DNA of 64,000 nucleotides from Thiodiazotropha sp037384425 (GTDB lineage Bacteria > Pseudomonadota > Gammaproteobacteria > Chromatiales > Chromatiaceae), in assembly GCA_037384425.1 (NCBI GenBank), contig JARROA010000011.1, positions 124,001 to 188,000 on the forward strand. Reading direction: 5' to 3'. A model generated the notes under the pieces. That model worked only from the letters and a program-made list of their open reading frames with translations, searched no databases and had not been told where the DNA came from. Made by a program: the position numbers and the translations under genes. The first letter of the stretch is position 1; the number at the start of each line of letters is the position of its first letter. Of this stretch, positions 32,507 through 41,656 are shown piece after piece.

Positions 32507-33244
32507 ATGAACGACCAGCATGAAAAAGACCACCTCTACGCCGATCCCCATGAGGTGGTGGCCGATTTTGTCTTCGACGAACGGGTGGCGGCGGTGTTCC
32601 CGGACATGATCCAGCGATCGGTCCCGGGCTACTCCACCATCATCAACATGATCGGCACACTGGCTTCCCGTTGTGTCGCGCCTGCATCGCGCTGCTACGA
32701 TCTGGGTTGTTCACTGGGGGCGGCGGCGTTGGCGATGCATCGGGGCATCGATAGCCATGCCCTGCCGATCGTGGCCGTCGACAATTCGCCGGCGATGTTG
32801 CATCAGGCGCGGCATCATCTGGCCAAAGCGGCCGACCTCTCGGCGTTCAACCTGGTGTGTGCCGATGTGCTCAAGGTGCCGATCGAGCAGGCCTCCATGG
32901 TGGTGCTCAATTTCACCCTCCAGTTCATCGAGCCGCCGCAACGGCCGGTTCTGCTGCAGAAGATTCACGACGGGTTACTGGCCGGGGGCATCCTGGTGCT
33001 GTCGGAGAAGATCGCCCTCGACTCAGAGCCGGTACAACGACTCTTCACCGACATGCATCACAGCTTCAAGAAGGCGCAGGGCTACTCCGAGCTTGAGATC
33101 AGCCAGAAGCGCACCGCCCTGGAACGGGTGTTGCTGCCCGAGACCCTGGAGCGTCATAAGACACGGCTGAGGGAAGTGGGATTCGGGACCGTCGAGGTCT
33201 GGTTCCAGTGCTTCAATTTCGTTTCCTTGCTGGCGATAAAATGA
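32507..33244 (+). CDS. cmoA: Carboxy-S-adenosyl-L-methionine synthase
   Basis: Makes Cx-SAM from SAM and prephenate for tRNA wobble-uridine modification. The 245-aa protein has the Rossmann methyltransferase core with YDLGCSLGAAALAM, the family's DNSPAMLHQAR and VVLNFTLQFIEP. ATG 32507 starts MNDQHEKDHLYADPHE, with FVFDERVAAVFPDMIQRSVPGY as in homologues; a longer frame upstream is spurious. Its stop overlaps the cmoB ATG (ATGA). Confidence 0.96.
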   Translation: MNDQHEKDHLYADPHEVVADFVFDERVAAVFPDMIQRSVPGYSTIINMIGTLASRCVAPASRCYDLGCSLGAAALAMHRGIDSHALPIVAVDNSPAMLHQARHHLAKAADLSAFNLVCADVLKVPIEQASMVVLNFTLQFIEPPQRPVLLQKIHDGLLAGGILVLSEKIALDSEPVQRLFTDMHHSFKKAQGYSELEISQKRTALERVLLPETLERHKTRLREVGFGTVEVWFQCFNFVSLLAIK

Positions 33245-34215
33245 TCGATGACCGGGATTGGATCGAGTCACTGCGGGACACTTCCCTGGCCGACAGTCTG
33301 GATCCGCTCAGGCAGCGGGTCGAGGCAGTCTGGCGACAACAGCCGCATGGTGATCTGCCGACCTGGCAGGATGCACTCAACAAGCTGCCGAGCCCGCCGA
33401 TTTCCTCCATCTCACTGAATGAAGACCGTGTGCGTGCCGGCCTGTCCGGTGATTGCGACGACGCCACCCGGGAACTCATTCGCGCGCAGCTGATGCGTCT
33501 CCATCCCTGGCGCAAGGGACCCTATGAGATCTGCGGTCTGCATATCGATACCGAGTGGCGATCCGACTGGAAATGGTCACGTCTGCAGGGCGCCATAGAT
33601 CCTCTCAAAGGGCGGCTGGTGCTGGATGTGGGGTGTGGCAACGGCTACCATGCCTGGCGCATGGCGGGTGAAGGGGCCCGCATGGTGATCGGCATCGATC
33701 CGACCCAGCTGTTCATCCATCAGTTTGCGGCCATCCGTCACTTTCTCGGCAAACAACATCCGGTGAGGTTACTGCCCCTGGGCATCGAGGATCTGCCGCC
33801 CGGCCTGCAGGCCTTCGATACGGTCTTCTCCATGGGGGTCTTCTACCATCGGCGCTCGCCCTTTTCCCACCTGTCAGAACTCAAGGGCTGTCTGCGCAGG
33901 GGCGGCGAATTGGTGCTCGAGACGCTGGTGATCGAGGGCGAAGCGGGTCGGGTGCTGGTACCGGACTCCCGCTACGCGAAGATGCGCAATGTCTGGTTCA
34001 TCCCCTCACCGCCGACGCTGATGGCATGGATGGGCAGGGCCGGTTTCCGTGACGTGCGTCTGGTCGACGTGACAGCGACCACCATCGATGAACAGCGTGC
34101 AACACCCTGGATGCGGTTCGAATCTCTGGCCGATTATCTGAATCCATCGGATCCAGGGTTGACGGTGGAGGGTTACCCCGCACCAAGAAGGGCGATTCTG
34201 ACCGCCAAGGCCTGA
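33241..34215 (+). CDS. cmoB: tRNA U34 carboxymethyltransferase
   Basis: Transfers the carboxymethyl group from Cx-SAM to 5-hydroxyuridine at tRNA position 34. The 324-aa protein has an N-terminal helical region (about 1-110), the GPYEICGLHIDTEWRSDWKW segment and a SAM-binding core (VLDVGCGNGYHAWRM), followed by SMGVFYHRRSP. It starts at ATG 33241, sharing four bases with the cmoA end, so the two enzymes of the pathway are translationally coupled. Confidence 0.96.
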   Translation: MIDDRDWIESLRDTSLADSLDPLRQRVEAVWRQQPHGDLPTWQDALNKLPSPPISSISLNEDRVRAGLSGDCDDATRELIRAQLMRLHPWRKGPYEICGLHIDTEWRSDWKWSRLQGAIDPLKGRLVLDVGCGNGYHAWRMAGEGARMVIGIDPTQLFIHQFAAIRHFLGKQHPVRLLPLGIEDLPPGLQAFDTVFSMGVFYHRRSPFSHLSELKGCLRRGGELVLETLVIEGEAGRVLVPDSRYAKMRNVWFIPSPPTLMAWMGRAGFRDVRLVDVTATTIDEQRATPWMRFESLADYLNPSDPGLTVEGYPAPRRAILTAKA

Positions 34216-34278
34216 TATCGCTGTCACCATCGGCTATGATGCATCTGCAGAACAACACAACATGAACTGTCGTAAAAC

Positions 34279-35271
34279 ATGTCAACACGTCTCCTGATTA
34301 CGCTCGATTACGAACTCTTCTTTGGCCGCCAGGTTGGCTCTGTCGAGCACTGCATGCTGCGCCCCCTGGAGGCCCTGAAAGCGGTGGTTGATCGCCACGG
34401 TGTCAAGCTGACCCTGTTCGTGGATGCGGGCTATCTCGTCCGCCTTGTGGATCAGGCCGAGCACGCACCGGAATTGAACGAGGACTACCGCAGGATCAGT
34501 GAACAGTTGCGGGATTTGGTCGAGCAGGGACATGACGTCCAGCTGCATATCCATCCTCACTGGGAGGACAGTGTCTATGAAGAGGGGGGATGGCGGATCG
34601 ACACCGGGCGTTACCGACTCCACGACTTCGAGGCGCCGGAACTGTCGCGTATCGTCGGCGACTACAAACAAGCGCTGACCCGGATCGTCGGCGATCGGGT
34701 GTTCGCCTATCGGGCAGGGGGCTGGTGTCTGCAGCCTTTTGAGGCGATCGGCGACGCCCTGGCGCAGCATGGGATCTGGCTCGACAGCACGGTCTATTTC
34801 AACGGCCACTCACCCGACGACATCCGGGGATTCGATTTCCGCCAGGCACCGAAGCAGACCCAGTGGCGTTTCAATCGGGATCCGCTGAAGACGGAGGAGT
34901 CCGGTCGCTTTCTCGAGGTGCCGATCAGCGCCTGCCGGGTCAGCCCCCGCTTCTACTGGAAACTGGCCCTGATCAAGAAGTTCGCCCGTGGCTCCTACAA
35001 GGCCTATGGCGACGGTCAGGCGATGGTGGCCAATACGGCCTACTACAGGGAGCTGTTGACCCGACCCAGTCACTCGGTGGCCTCCATAGACGGCGCCAAG
35101 GCGGGGCTGCTGGAGTCGGCCTACCGTCAGCTCGATCAGATGGAGGGGCCGCGCATCTTCAATGTCATGGGGCATCCGAAGGCGCTGACCCCCAATTCCC
35201 TGACCCGGCTCGAGCGGTTTCTCGAGCGCCATCCCGAACTCGAATCGGTAACCCTGCAGGATTTCAGATAG
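34279..35271 (+). CDS. Polysaccharide deacetylase-like (NodB fold) protein
   Basis: 330-aa protein with a carbohydrate-esterase-4-like fold. It has an early Asp (LLITLDYELFF, D10), the metal-binding HIHPHW segment near residues 92-97 and later FAYRAGGWCLQP and FNVMGHPKALTPNSL. It has no signal peptide. It may remove acyl groups from a polysaccharide precursor in the cytosol or belong to a divergent non-deacetylase branch. The gene lies 63 bases after cmoB and stands alone. The substrate is unknown. Confidence 0.75.
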   Translation: MSTRLLITLDYELFFGRQVGSVEHCMLRPLEALKAVVDRHGVKLTLFVDAGYLVRLVDQAEHAPELNEDYRRISEQLRDLVEQGHDVQLHIHPHWEDSVYEEGGWRIDTGRYRLHDFEAPELSRIVGDYKQALTRIVGDRVFAYRAGGWCLQPFEAIGDALAQHGIWLDSTVYFNGHSPDDIRGFDFRQAPKQTQWRFNRDPLKTEESGRFLEVPISACRVSPRFYWKLALIKKFARGSYKAYGDGQAMVANTAYYRELLTRPSHSVASIDGAKAGLLESAYRQLDQMEGPRIFNVMGHPKALTPNSLTRLERFLERHPELESVTLQDFR

Positions 35272-35316
35272 CGCGAACCGAACGCCGTACCACGCGGCCG
35301 CTCAAAGCATCTACGG

Positions 35317-35724
35317 CTAGGTAACGACTTCGAAGCTGAACTCGGGTGACTGTTGCATGTGGCGCTTCACCGTGCACTGCTCCATGCTGCGGACTATGCC
35401 CTGGTGATATCGCTCCGGAAAGCCTTCGGGCAGGGTGAGGCGGAAGCGGACCTCGCCGATCATCTTCCTTTTCGGGTCGTCGATGCAGACCATTTCGAGC
35501 GCCAGTCCTTGGGTAGAGAGTTGGCGCATTTCACAGAAGTTCCAGGCGTAGATACCGGCGCAGGTGGCCAGCGAGGCCAGGAACAGGTCAAAGGGTGCGG
35601 GGGCGCCGGCCTCCCCGCCATACTTGACGGGCTGGTCGGTCTGAATCAGAAACTCGCCGATGCGGGCGTTGATGCGTTTACCTCCGGCGAATTCGAGGCT
35701 GACGCTGGTCTGGTTCGTTGCCAT
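35317..35724 (-). CDS. OsmC family peroxiredoxin-like protein
   Basis: 135-aa cytosolic protein of the OsmC/Ohr fold, which reduces organic peroxides using paired cysteines. The two conserved Cys are in FLASLATCAGIYAW (about residue 54) and SMEQCTVKRHM (about residue 117). An additional Cys is close to the first (WNFCEMR). The ATG shares one base with the stop of the upstream dihydrolipoamide dehydrogenase-like gene. OsmC/Ohr enzymes are known to be re-reduced by lipoylated protein and Lpd, so the pairing is functionally sensible. Confidence 0.88.
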   Translation of the reverse strand: MATNQTSVSLEFAGGKRINARIGEFLIQTDQPVKYGGEAGAPAPFDLFLASLATCAGIYAWNFCEMRQLSTQGLALEMVCIDDPKRKMIGEVRFRLTLPEGFPERYHQGIVRSMEQCTVKRHMQQSPEFSFEVVT

Positions 35725-37130
35725 CAGAGCGGCATCAGCTCTTTGATCGGGCTGTCGTTTTTCTGCTCGACCTGGGCATAGAGATTGTTCAGGGCCGCCT
35801 GCAGCGCCTCCTCGATGACCGGGTGGTAGAAGGGCATCTGGATCAACTGCCCGACAGTAAGCCCCTGGGTACAGGCCCAGTTGAGCAGGTGGGCCAGGTT
35901 TTCGCCACGCGTGGTGATCATCTCCGCCCCCAGCATGACGCCGCTCTGTTTGTCGGCATAGAGACGGATGACACCCCGGTTCTGACCCATGATCATGGCG
36001 CGCCCCACCGGGGCCAGTTTGACTTCTCCGATGGCGATCCGCTCCGGATCCAGCTCCCTGTAGCGGGCTCCCACCAGACAGATGTTGGGGTCGCAGAAGT
36101 TGATCGCCAGCGGCACTTTACGTCGGAAAGCGGTCACCTGTTCCTGGGTCGCGTTGTAGCCGGCGATCTTGCCCTCGTCCCCCGCCTCGTGGAGGATGGG
36201 GCGCTCGCCATTGACGTCGCCGGCGATGAAGATGTGGGACTCGCCGCACTGCATGGTGTTGGAGTCGTAGACCGGGATACCCCGCACGTCGAGTTCGATG
36301 CCGGCGTTCTCCAGCACCAGACCCTCGACGTTCGGTGTGCGGCCCAGGCTCGCCAGCACCTTGTCCACCAGCACGCTCTGTTCGCCGTTACTGACGCGCA
36401 ACTGTTCCCCCTCCTCCTCGATTTCGACCGGACGTCCGAGGTGGATGGTAAAGTCGCGTTGCATGATCTCCAGCGCCATGCTGCAGACCTCCGGGTCGCT
36501 GGCGCCGCCGATGGTCTCCGCCATGTCGAAGCCTGTCACCTCGACGCCGAGACGGCTGAGGGACTGGCCCAGTTCCAGGCCGATTACCCCGAGGCCGACG
36601 ACCGCGACCGATTTCGGCAGGTCCTCCTGATCGAAGAAAGTGTCGGTAGTCATTACCCGTTCACCGAACTGGGCCCAGGCCTTGGGCACCATGGGACGGG
36701 AACCGGTGGCGATGACGATGCTCCCGGCCACCACCCGGTCGCCGTTGTCGAGTTCAAGGGTGTGGGGATCGGCGAAACGGGCGTAGGACTCGATGAACTT
36801 GTCACCCATGTTGTCGGTGCTGTTGCTCAATACCCGGTCGACGAAGTTGTCGCGGAGGTCCTGCACATGTTCCATCGCTTCCGGGATGTCGATGTTCAGT
36901 TCCGTGTGGCCATCCACGCCGTAGCGTCCCAGGTGGGTGCGTCGATGGTAGTCTTCCGCCACTTGAATGAGTGCTTTCGAGGGCATGCAGCCAACGCGGG
37001 CGCAGGTGGTGCCCGGCTCACCGCCGTTGATGAGGACGAAACTCTTTCCGGAAGGGGCCACTTGGCTGGTGGCGTTGAGCCCCGCGGTACCGGAACCTAG
37101 GATAGCGACATCGACTGTTATTTCTGCCAC
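35724..37130 (-). CDS. Dihydrolipoamide dehydrogenase-like flavoprotein
   Basis: FAD/NAD-dependent disulfide oxidoreductase of 468 aa. It has the N-terminal FAD loop (VAILGSGTAGL), the redox pair TCARVGCMPSK, the second dinucleotide motif VAVVGLGVIGLELGQSL, a third conserved FIAGDVNGERP and the C-terminal active-site dyad FYHPVIEEAL. GTG 37130 with GGAG six bases upstream is the start; longer frames run into the divergent gene. It is coupled to the OsmC gene. It may be a dedicated lipoyl reductase rather than the E3 of a dehydrogenase complex, since no E1 or E2 genes are close. Confidence 0.9.
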   Translation of the reverse strand: MAEITVDVAILGSGTAGLNATSQVAPSGKSFVLINGGEPGTTCARVGCMPSKALIQVAEDYHRRTHLGRYGVDGHTELNIDIPEAMEHVQDLRDNFVDRVLSNSTDNMGDKFIESYARFADPHTLELDNGDRVVAGSIVIATGSRPMVPKAWAQFGERVMTTDTFFDQEDLPKSVAVVGLGVIGLELGQSLSRLGVEVTGFDMAETIGGASDPEVCSMALEIMQRDFTIHLGRPVEIEEEGEQLRVSNGEQSVLVDKVLASLGRTPNVEGLVLENAGIELDVRGIPVYDSNTMQCGESHIFIAGDVNGERPILHEAGDEGKIAGYNATQEQVTAFRRKVPLAINFCDPNICLVGARYRELDPERIAIGEVKLAPVGRAMIMGQNRGVIRLYADKQSGVMLGAEMITTRGENLAHLLNWACTQGLTVGQLIQMPFYHPVIEEALQAALNNLYAQVEQKNDSPIKELMPL

Positions 37131-37285
37131 GAGTCTCTCCGACTGTTGATTGTTGTCAGTATCAGTGGGGGAGATTCTAGCGGGATGGGCAGCGGATTGC
37201 AGCCTGAGAAGTGGTGGGGCGACAGGAGCTGCACGGTAGGGTATTGTCACACGCACCAGAACATCCACTAACGGAGGAGTAAACC

Positions 37286-37735
37286 ATGAGATTTCTAGCG
37301 TTTTTGCTGCTGTTGCCCATGCTGGCATCGGCCCAACCTCCAGCCCAGCAGATGGATCCTCAGCAGTTTTTCGAACAGACCAAGCAGATGATGCTGCCGA
37401 TGATGCAGGAGACCCTGCCGGCAATGCGCGAAGCCCGCTCCTGCCTGCAAGCGGCCGATGACCAGGCGGCATTCGAGGACTGCGCTGAGATCATGGTCGA
37501 ACTGGACAAGAAAATGCGTGCCCGAGTGGGGCCTGCCCACGGTATGCAGGGGGCTGAGGCCCCGCCTATGAAAGATCCGAAAGAGATCGAGTGGAATGCC
37601 GAGACCAAAAAGAACATGCTGCAGTACCTCGATCATTCGATCACCATCGGCTCCGCCATGAGCGACTGTCTCAATCAAAGCGGCACAGTTGAGCAGATGC
37701 AGCAGTGTATGCAGAGCAAGCGGCCGACTCCCTGA
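37286..37735 (+). CDS. Exported helical protein, unknown
   Basis: 149-aa protein I cannot assign to a named family. It has a clear signal peptide (MRFLAFLLLLPMLASA-QPP) and a strong GGAGGAG before the ATG. The mature part is rich in Met, Gln and Glu, predicted mostly helical. Two Cys pairs (CLQAADDQAAFEDC and CLNQSGTVEQMQQC) could make disulfides. It is divergent from the Lpd-like gene with a 155-base shared promoter gap. A periplasmic location is likely. Confidence 0.75.
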   Translation: MRFLAFLLLLPMLASAQPPAQQMDPQQFFEQTKQMMLPMMQETLPAMREARSCLQAADDQAAFEDCAEIMVELDKKMRARVGPAHGMQGAEAPPMKDPKEIEWNAETKKNMLQYLDHSITIGSAMSDCLNQSGTVEQMQQCMQSKRPTP

Positions 37736-37762
37736 GACGGTCCGGTACGGTCGTATAACCTC

Positions 37763-38125
37763 TCAGTCGCGCCAATCTCGTGGCTGGATCGGTTCCGGCT
37801 CCTGACGGTTCCTGTCAAGCGGCCGAAAACGATAGCCCTGAATCACATCAGGGCTTTGTTTTGTCTCCCTGATCGGCGGCAGATCGTCACCGGGCTCTGC
37901 AGGCGACCCCAGTGTCTGCAAGGACAGATAAGGTGATAGCAGCTGTGGAGGCGGGGGAGGTGGCTGCCAGGCCCAGGCATCGAAACGGTTGTCGTGTCGG
38001 GCATGACCTCCGAAGGTGAAGCAGAAAAAGGCCTGTGCCTGTGGCTGCCAGCCCATCAGCAGTAGCAGCAAAAGAAGGGGGGGCCAGGATGCGCAGCCGG
38101 CGCATGGCGTCTCAGGGTTTCTCAT
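37763..38125 (-). CDS. Proline-rich exported protein, unknown
   Basis: Predicted 120-aa exported protein. The leader has CAGCASWPPLLLLLLLMGWQ and ends around AQAF. The mature region has a run of prolines (QPPPPPPQ) and a C-terminal GYRFRPLDRNRQEPEPI element, a pattern I have seen in small uncharacterised gammaproteobacterial envelope proteins but cannot name. It is convergent with the upstream helical protein. The start at 38125 is not backed by a strong ribosome site. Confidence 0.5.
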   Translation of the reverse strand: MRNPETPCAGCASWPPLLLLLLLMGWQPQAQAFFCFTFGGHARHDNRFDAWAWQPPPPPPQLLSPYLSLQTLGSPAEPGDDLPPIRETKQSPDVIQGYRFRPLDRNRQEPEPIQPRDWRD

Positions 38126-38338
38126 TCATCACAGTATGGCAGCCACAGCCCCGTTTACCATCCGGCTCGATCGGCCTCAGTGCGAACGCTGTGTGATATC
38201 CCGCAGTAGGCTAGGGCATTTGCCGATCATATCGCTTATCAGAAGCGGCGATGCATTAAAAAGTACTTAAAAAACATATCGATAGAATCTGGTTTGATAG
38301 TTGCTAAATGCTCGGGAAGTTCAACCTGAGGTAGCAAC

Positions 38339-40393
38339 ATGAAAAAAACGACCCTCTCCCTGGCCGTGACAGCCGTGCTGGCCGGGCAATTCTCTCTCCA
38401 GAGCCCTCTCCATGCCGCTGAGCAGGCGACCGACCTGCCGACCATCAGCGTCGAGAGCACCAAGATAAGCGACGTCAGTGGTGAGGAGGTCAAATCGGCG
38501 GATCTGGCCGAGGCACTGACCAAGAAGGTTCCCAGCATCTCCATAGTGCGTCGCAGCGGTATCGCCAACGACATTATTTTGCGCGGCCAGAAGAAAGACA
38601 ATATCAATATCCTGATCGACGGTGCCAAGATCTACGGTGCCTGTCCCAACCGCATGGATCCGCCGACTTCCCATGTCCTGACCAACAACATCGAAGGCAT
38701 CGAAATCATTGAAGGTCCCTTCGATGTGGAGAATTTCGGCACCCTCAGCGGCTCGGTGGAGATCACCTCCAAGCAACCGACCAAAGAGTTCACCGGAGAG
38801 GCCAATCTCAATTTCGGCAGCTGGGGCTATCGCAAGGGCAGCCTGACGCTGAGTGGCGGCAGCGAACGGGTTCGGGCCCTGGTCAGCCTCTCCAAGGAGA
38901 CCAGCGAGCAGTATGAAGACGGAGAGGGTAACGACTTCAACGAACAGCTGGAAGCGGTCAATGCCCCCGCCGGTAATCGCTACAAACCGGAGTATGTCGA
39001 TCTCGATGCTTACGACAAGGCCTCGTTCATGGGCAAGCTCTATGCCAAGGTCACCGACAACCAGGATCTGATGTTGAGCTACACGGCAAATCGCAGCGAC
39101 GATATCCTCTATCCCTCTTCACCCATGGACGCCCTCTATGACGACTCCGATATCTTTAACCTGGAGTACAGCATCAAGCGTTTGGGTGACTATTCTAAGG
39201 CGCTGACCTTCCAGTACTATGATTCGCAGGTCGAACATCCCATGTCGACCCTCTATCGCGTGGCCTCCGGGCCCAACTCCGCGAACGAGAAGCTGAGCTA
39301 TCTGGAGACCCATACCCAGGGCTTCAAGGTCAAGAACGCCTTCGATCTCAGTGACACGGCGCTGATGACCTACGGTATCGATGTCAGTCGCAGAAACTGG
39401 AACGGTCACTACGAAGGCTCGGGCACCCAGACACCCATCGACGGTTTCATCAATATCGACGACGTGGATACGGACAATCGCGCGCTCTTCGTCGAGGTTG
39501 AGAAGCGCTACGCTGAAGTCGATCTGAAGGCCGGTGCACGCTATGACGACACCACCATCGAGAGCGGCGGCAATCTGCCGAATCAACCCGATAACGACTA
39601 CACGGCCTTCAGCGGCTTTGTGTTTGCCAACTATTCGGTCAGCGAAGGGACCAAGCTGTTCGGAGGTGTGGGACGCTCCCACCGGGTGCCGGATGCCCGT
39701 GAGCTCTACTTCCGTGGCGCCATGGCCAATATGGGCATGGGCATGTCACCTCAGATCGGCACGCCGACCCTGGATCAGACCGTCAACGACGAGATCGATT
39801 TCGGTGTCGAGAATAACTTCGAGAGCCTGATGCTGAAGACCAAGCTGTTCCACAGCTGGCTCTCCGACTACATCTATTACAACGCATCCAAGACCGCCAA
39901 CCGTTTCGAGAATATCGATGCCACCCTCTACGGTATGGATGTCAGCGGCACCTATTTCTTCAGCGACGAGCTGTTTTTCGATTTCGGCGTGGCCTATCAG
40001 CGCGGCAAGAAGGATGAGGCGCTGGCCGGTCAGAGCGACAGGGACCTGGCGGAGATCCCGCCACTGAAGGGTAACCTGGCGCTGAACTATACCTATGGCC
40101 AGGACAATCTGGCGCGCCTGGAGCTGGTTGCCGCAGACCGTTGGGACAGCTATGACAGCGACAACGGCGAACAGGAAATCAGTGGTTACGGGGTTCTGAA
40201 CTTCAAGCTCAAACATCAGCTGACCCGCCAGTTCGAGATCACAGCCGGTATCGACAATCTGCTGGACAAGACCTATGCAGTGAGCAATACCTATAACGAT
40301 CTGACACTGATCAGCAGTGGTGTGACCGGTGAAGTCATGCTGATCAACGAGCCAGGCCGTTATCTCTACGTCAATACCACCTATCGTTTCTGA
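38339..40393 (+). CDS. TonB-dependent receptor, OprC/NosA copper type
   Basis: Outer-membrane receptor of 684 aa. It has a signal peptide (residues 1-28, ending LHAAE), a TonB-box-like DLPTISVES, a plug domain (about 45-150) with IVRRSGIANDIILRGQ and EGPFDVENFGTLSG, then a beta-barrel ending in the aromatic YVNTTYRF. In the plug, C102-P-N-R-M106 followed by DPPTSH matches the C-x3-M copper motif of OprC. Copper import is therefore plausible. It is monocistronic with a hairpin 3' of the stop codon. Confidence 0.85.
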   Translation: MKKTTLSLAVTAVLAGQFSLQSPLHAAEQATDLPTISVESTKISDVSGEEVKSADLAEALTKKVPSISIVRRSGIANDIILRGQKKDNINILIDGAKIYGACPNRMDPPTSHVLTNNIEGIEIIEGPFDVENFGTLSGSVEITSKQPTKEFTGEANLNFGSWGYRKGSLTLSGGSERVRALVSLSKETSEQYEDGEGNDFNEQLEAVNAPAGNRYKPEYVDLDAYDKASFMGKLYAKVTDNQDLMLSYTANRSDDILYPSSPMDALYDDSDIFNLEYSIKRLGDYSKALTFQYYDSQVEHPMSTLYRVASGPNSANEKLSYLETHTQGFKVKNAFDLSDTALMTYGIDVSRRNWNGHYEGSGTQTPIDGFINIDDVDTDNRALFVEVEKRYAEVDLKAGARYDDTTIESGGNLPNQPDNDYTAFSGFVFANYSVSEGTKLFGGVGRSHRVPDARELYFRGAMANMGMGMSPQIGTPTLDQTVNDEIDFGVENNFESLMLKTKLFHSWLSDYIYYNASKTANRFENIDATLYGMDVSGTYFFSDELFFDFGVAYQRGKKDEALAGQSDRDLAEIPPLKGNLALNYTYGQDNLARLELVAADRWDSYDSDNGEQEISGYGVLNFKLKHQLTRQFEITAGIDNLLDKTYAVSNTYNDLTLISSGVTGEVMLINEPGRYLYVNTTYRF

Positions 40394-40421
40394 CCACCGG
40401 ATACGAATCCACTGAGGGTCT

Positions 40422-40448
40422 GCCCCTGCTTTCTCTGGAAGCAGGGGC
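40422..40448 (+). terminator. Hairpin after the TonB receptor gene
   Basis: GCCCCTGCTT and AAGCAGGGGC pair perfectly around a seven-base loop, 28 bases after the stop codon. No T run follows, so it is a structural 3' end or a weak terminator. Confidence 0.55.
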
Positions 40449-40498
40449 GGGCTTCAAAGGCAATGGAATAAATTTGTAAGATGTTGTGCCTTTGATTC

Positions 40499-40555
40499 GG
40501 TGCGGCAAGCCGCAGTTTGCCAGTGATTCAAACCTGGGGTGCGGCTTGCCTCACC
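40499..40555. repeat. REP-like inverted repeat pair
   Basis: GGTGCGGCAAGCCGCA (40499-40514) and TGCGGCTTGCCTCACC (40540-40555) form an inverted pair with one mismatch. The element is related to the palindrome at 10900-10917. It lies in the 289-base gap upstream of the DMT transporter, in which no gene is seen. Confidence 0.55.
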
Positions 40556-40681
40556 GTTACCCAATCACCGATGTAAGTACGATTTACTGCGAATGCCTGT
40601 TCCCTGACCGGGCTTGTATCCTATAGTCGCCTCCTGCGACCATGTCGTTCCGCTGATAGTAAAACGAGCCCCAAGCAAGGC

Positions 40682-41590
40682 ATGAACAGAACACCCCTCA
40701 TGCACGATCCGGCCGTGGTTGCCGGTATTCTTGCGACCATCGCCGCCGGATTCGTGCTTGCCGCCATGGATGGGCTGGCCAAGTGGCTGATGCTCTCCCT
40801 GCCGACCCAGCAGGTGGTGTGGGCACGCTATCTCTTCCACACGCTGATCGTCGGGGCGGTGTTCACCCTGCAGTCCGGACCGGCGTTCATGCGTCCCAAC
40901 AGGCCTGGGCTTCAGCTGTTGCGAGCGGCCTGCCTGCTGGGCGTGACGCTCTGTATGTACTTTTCCATCCGCACCATCTCGCTGGCCGACGCTACGGCGA
41001 TCCTTTTCTTTGCGCCGGTACTGGTGACACTGCTGGCGGGAGCGATACTCCACGAAAGGGTGGGGGCGCCGGAGTGGATGGCGGTCGGAATCGGCTTCGT
41101 CGGTGTGCTGTTCGTGGTTCAGCCCGGTTTTCGACAGATCGATCCCGCCATGCTGTTGGCGTTGCTGGGTTCGCTCTGCCTCTCGTTCTACTTCATCCTG
41201 ACACGCGCCTTGAGGGGTCGGGACAGCGAGAAGACGACCCTGTTTCACACCACGGCACTGGGGGCTCTGGCGCTATCATGCCTGATGCCCCTGTGGTGGC
41301 AGGCGCCCAGTTTGAGTCAGTGGGGCTTTCTGGTATTGACCGGTGCCATGGGAGCCAGTGGACACTTTCTGCTGGTGAAGGCATTTCACCTCGCCCAGGC
41401 TCCCGTGCTCTCACCGTTTCTGAATGCACAACTGGTGGCGGCCGTGCTCTACAGCATGCTCTTTTTCGACGACCGTCTGGGCAGTGGTTTCTTCCTGGGT
41501 GCGGTCCTCATCATCGGCGCAGGTCTGATCGTATGGGCACACGAGAAGGCGCTCGTCGCCAGGCATGGACGGAAGCCTAGGCGGGCGTAG
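40682..41590 (+). CDS. DMT-superfamily EamA-type transporter
   Basis: Inner-membrane exporter of 302 aa with ten predicted helices in two EamA repeats (about 12-145 and 155-290). Typical elements are ADATAILFFAPVLVTLLAGAIL (split across a helix) and the repeat-2 counterpart APVLSPFLNAQLVAAVLY. It starts at ATG 40682, with AAGG a few bases upstream. The substrate is unknown; related carriers export amino acids or other metabolites. It is convergent with the DUF2934 gene. Confidence 0.88.
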   Translation: MNRTPLMHDPAVVAGILATIAAGFVLAAMDGLAKWLMLSLPTQQVVWARYLFHTLIVGAVFTLQSGPAFMRPNRPGLQLLRAACLLGVTLCMYFSIRTISLADATAILFFAPVLVTLLAGAILHERVGAPEWMAVGIGFVGVLFVVQPGFRQIDPAMLLALLGSLCLSFYFILTRALRGRDSEKTTLFHTTALGALALSCLMPLWWQAPSLSQWGFLVLTGAMGASGHFLLVKAFHLAQAPVLSPFLNAQLVAAVLYSMLFFDDRLGSGFFLGAVLIIGAGLIVWAHEKALVARHGRKPRRA

Positions 41591-41656
41591 GCAGGCCGGA
41601 CTGAGCGCCAGCCCGGCTCTGGGACGAACTCAATCTGTCGGCCCGCCGGGAGTGAT

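Noticed and set aside
32764..32820. A candidate internal promoter inside cmoA
   Set aside because: Only a weak hexamer match; cmoB is translationally coupled and does not need one.
35718..37100. Long plus-strand frame opposite the Lpd-like gene
   Set aside because: It mirrors the reductase gene codon by codon and is rich in His, Asp and Val as antisense frames usually are. No signal, domain or ribosome site.
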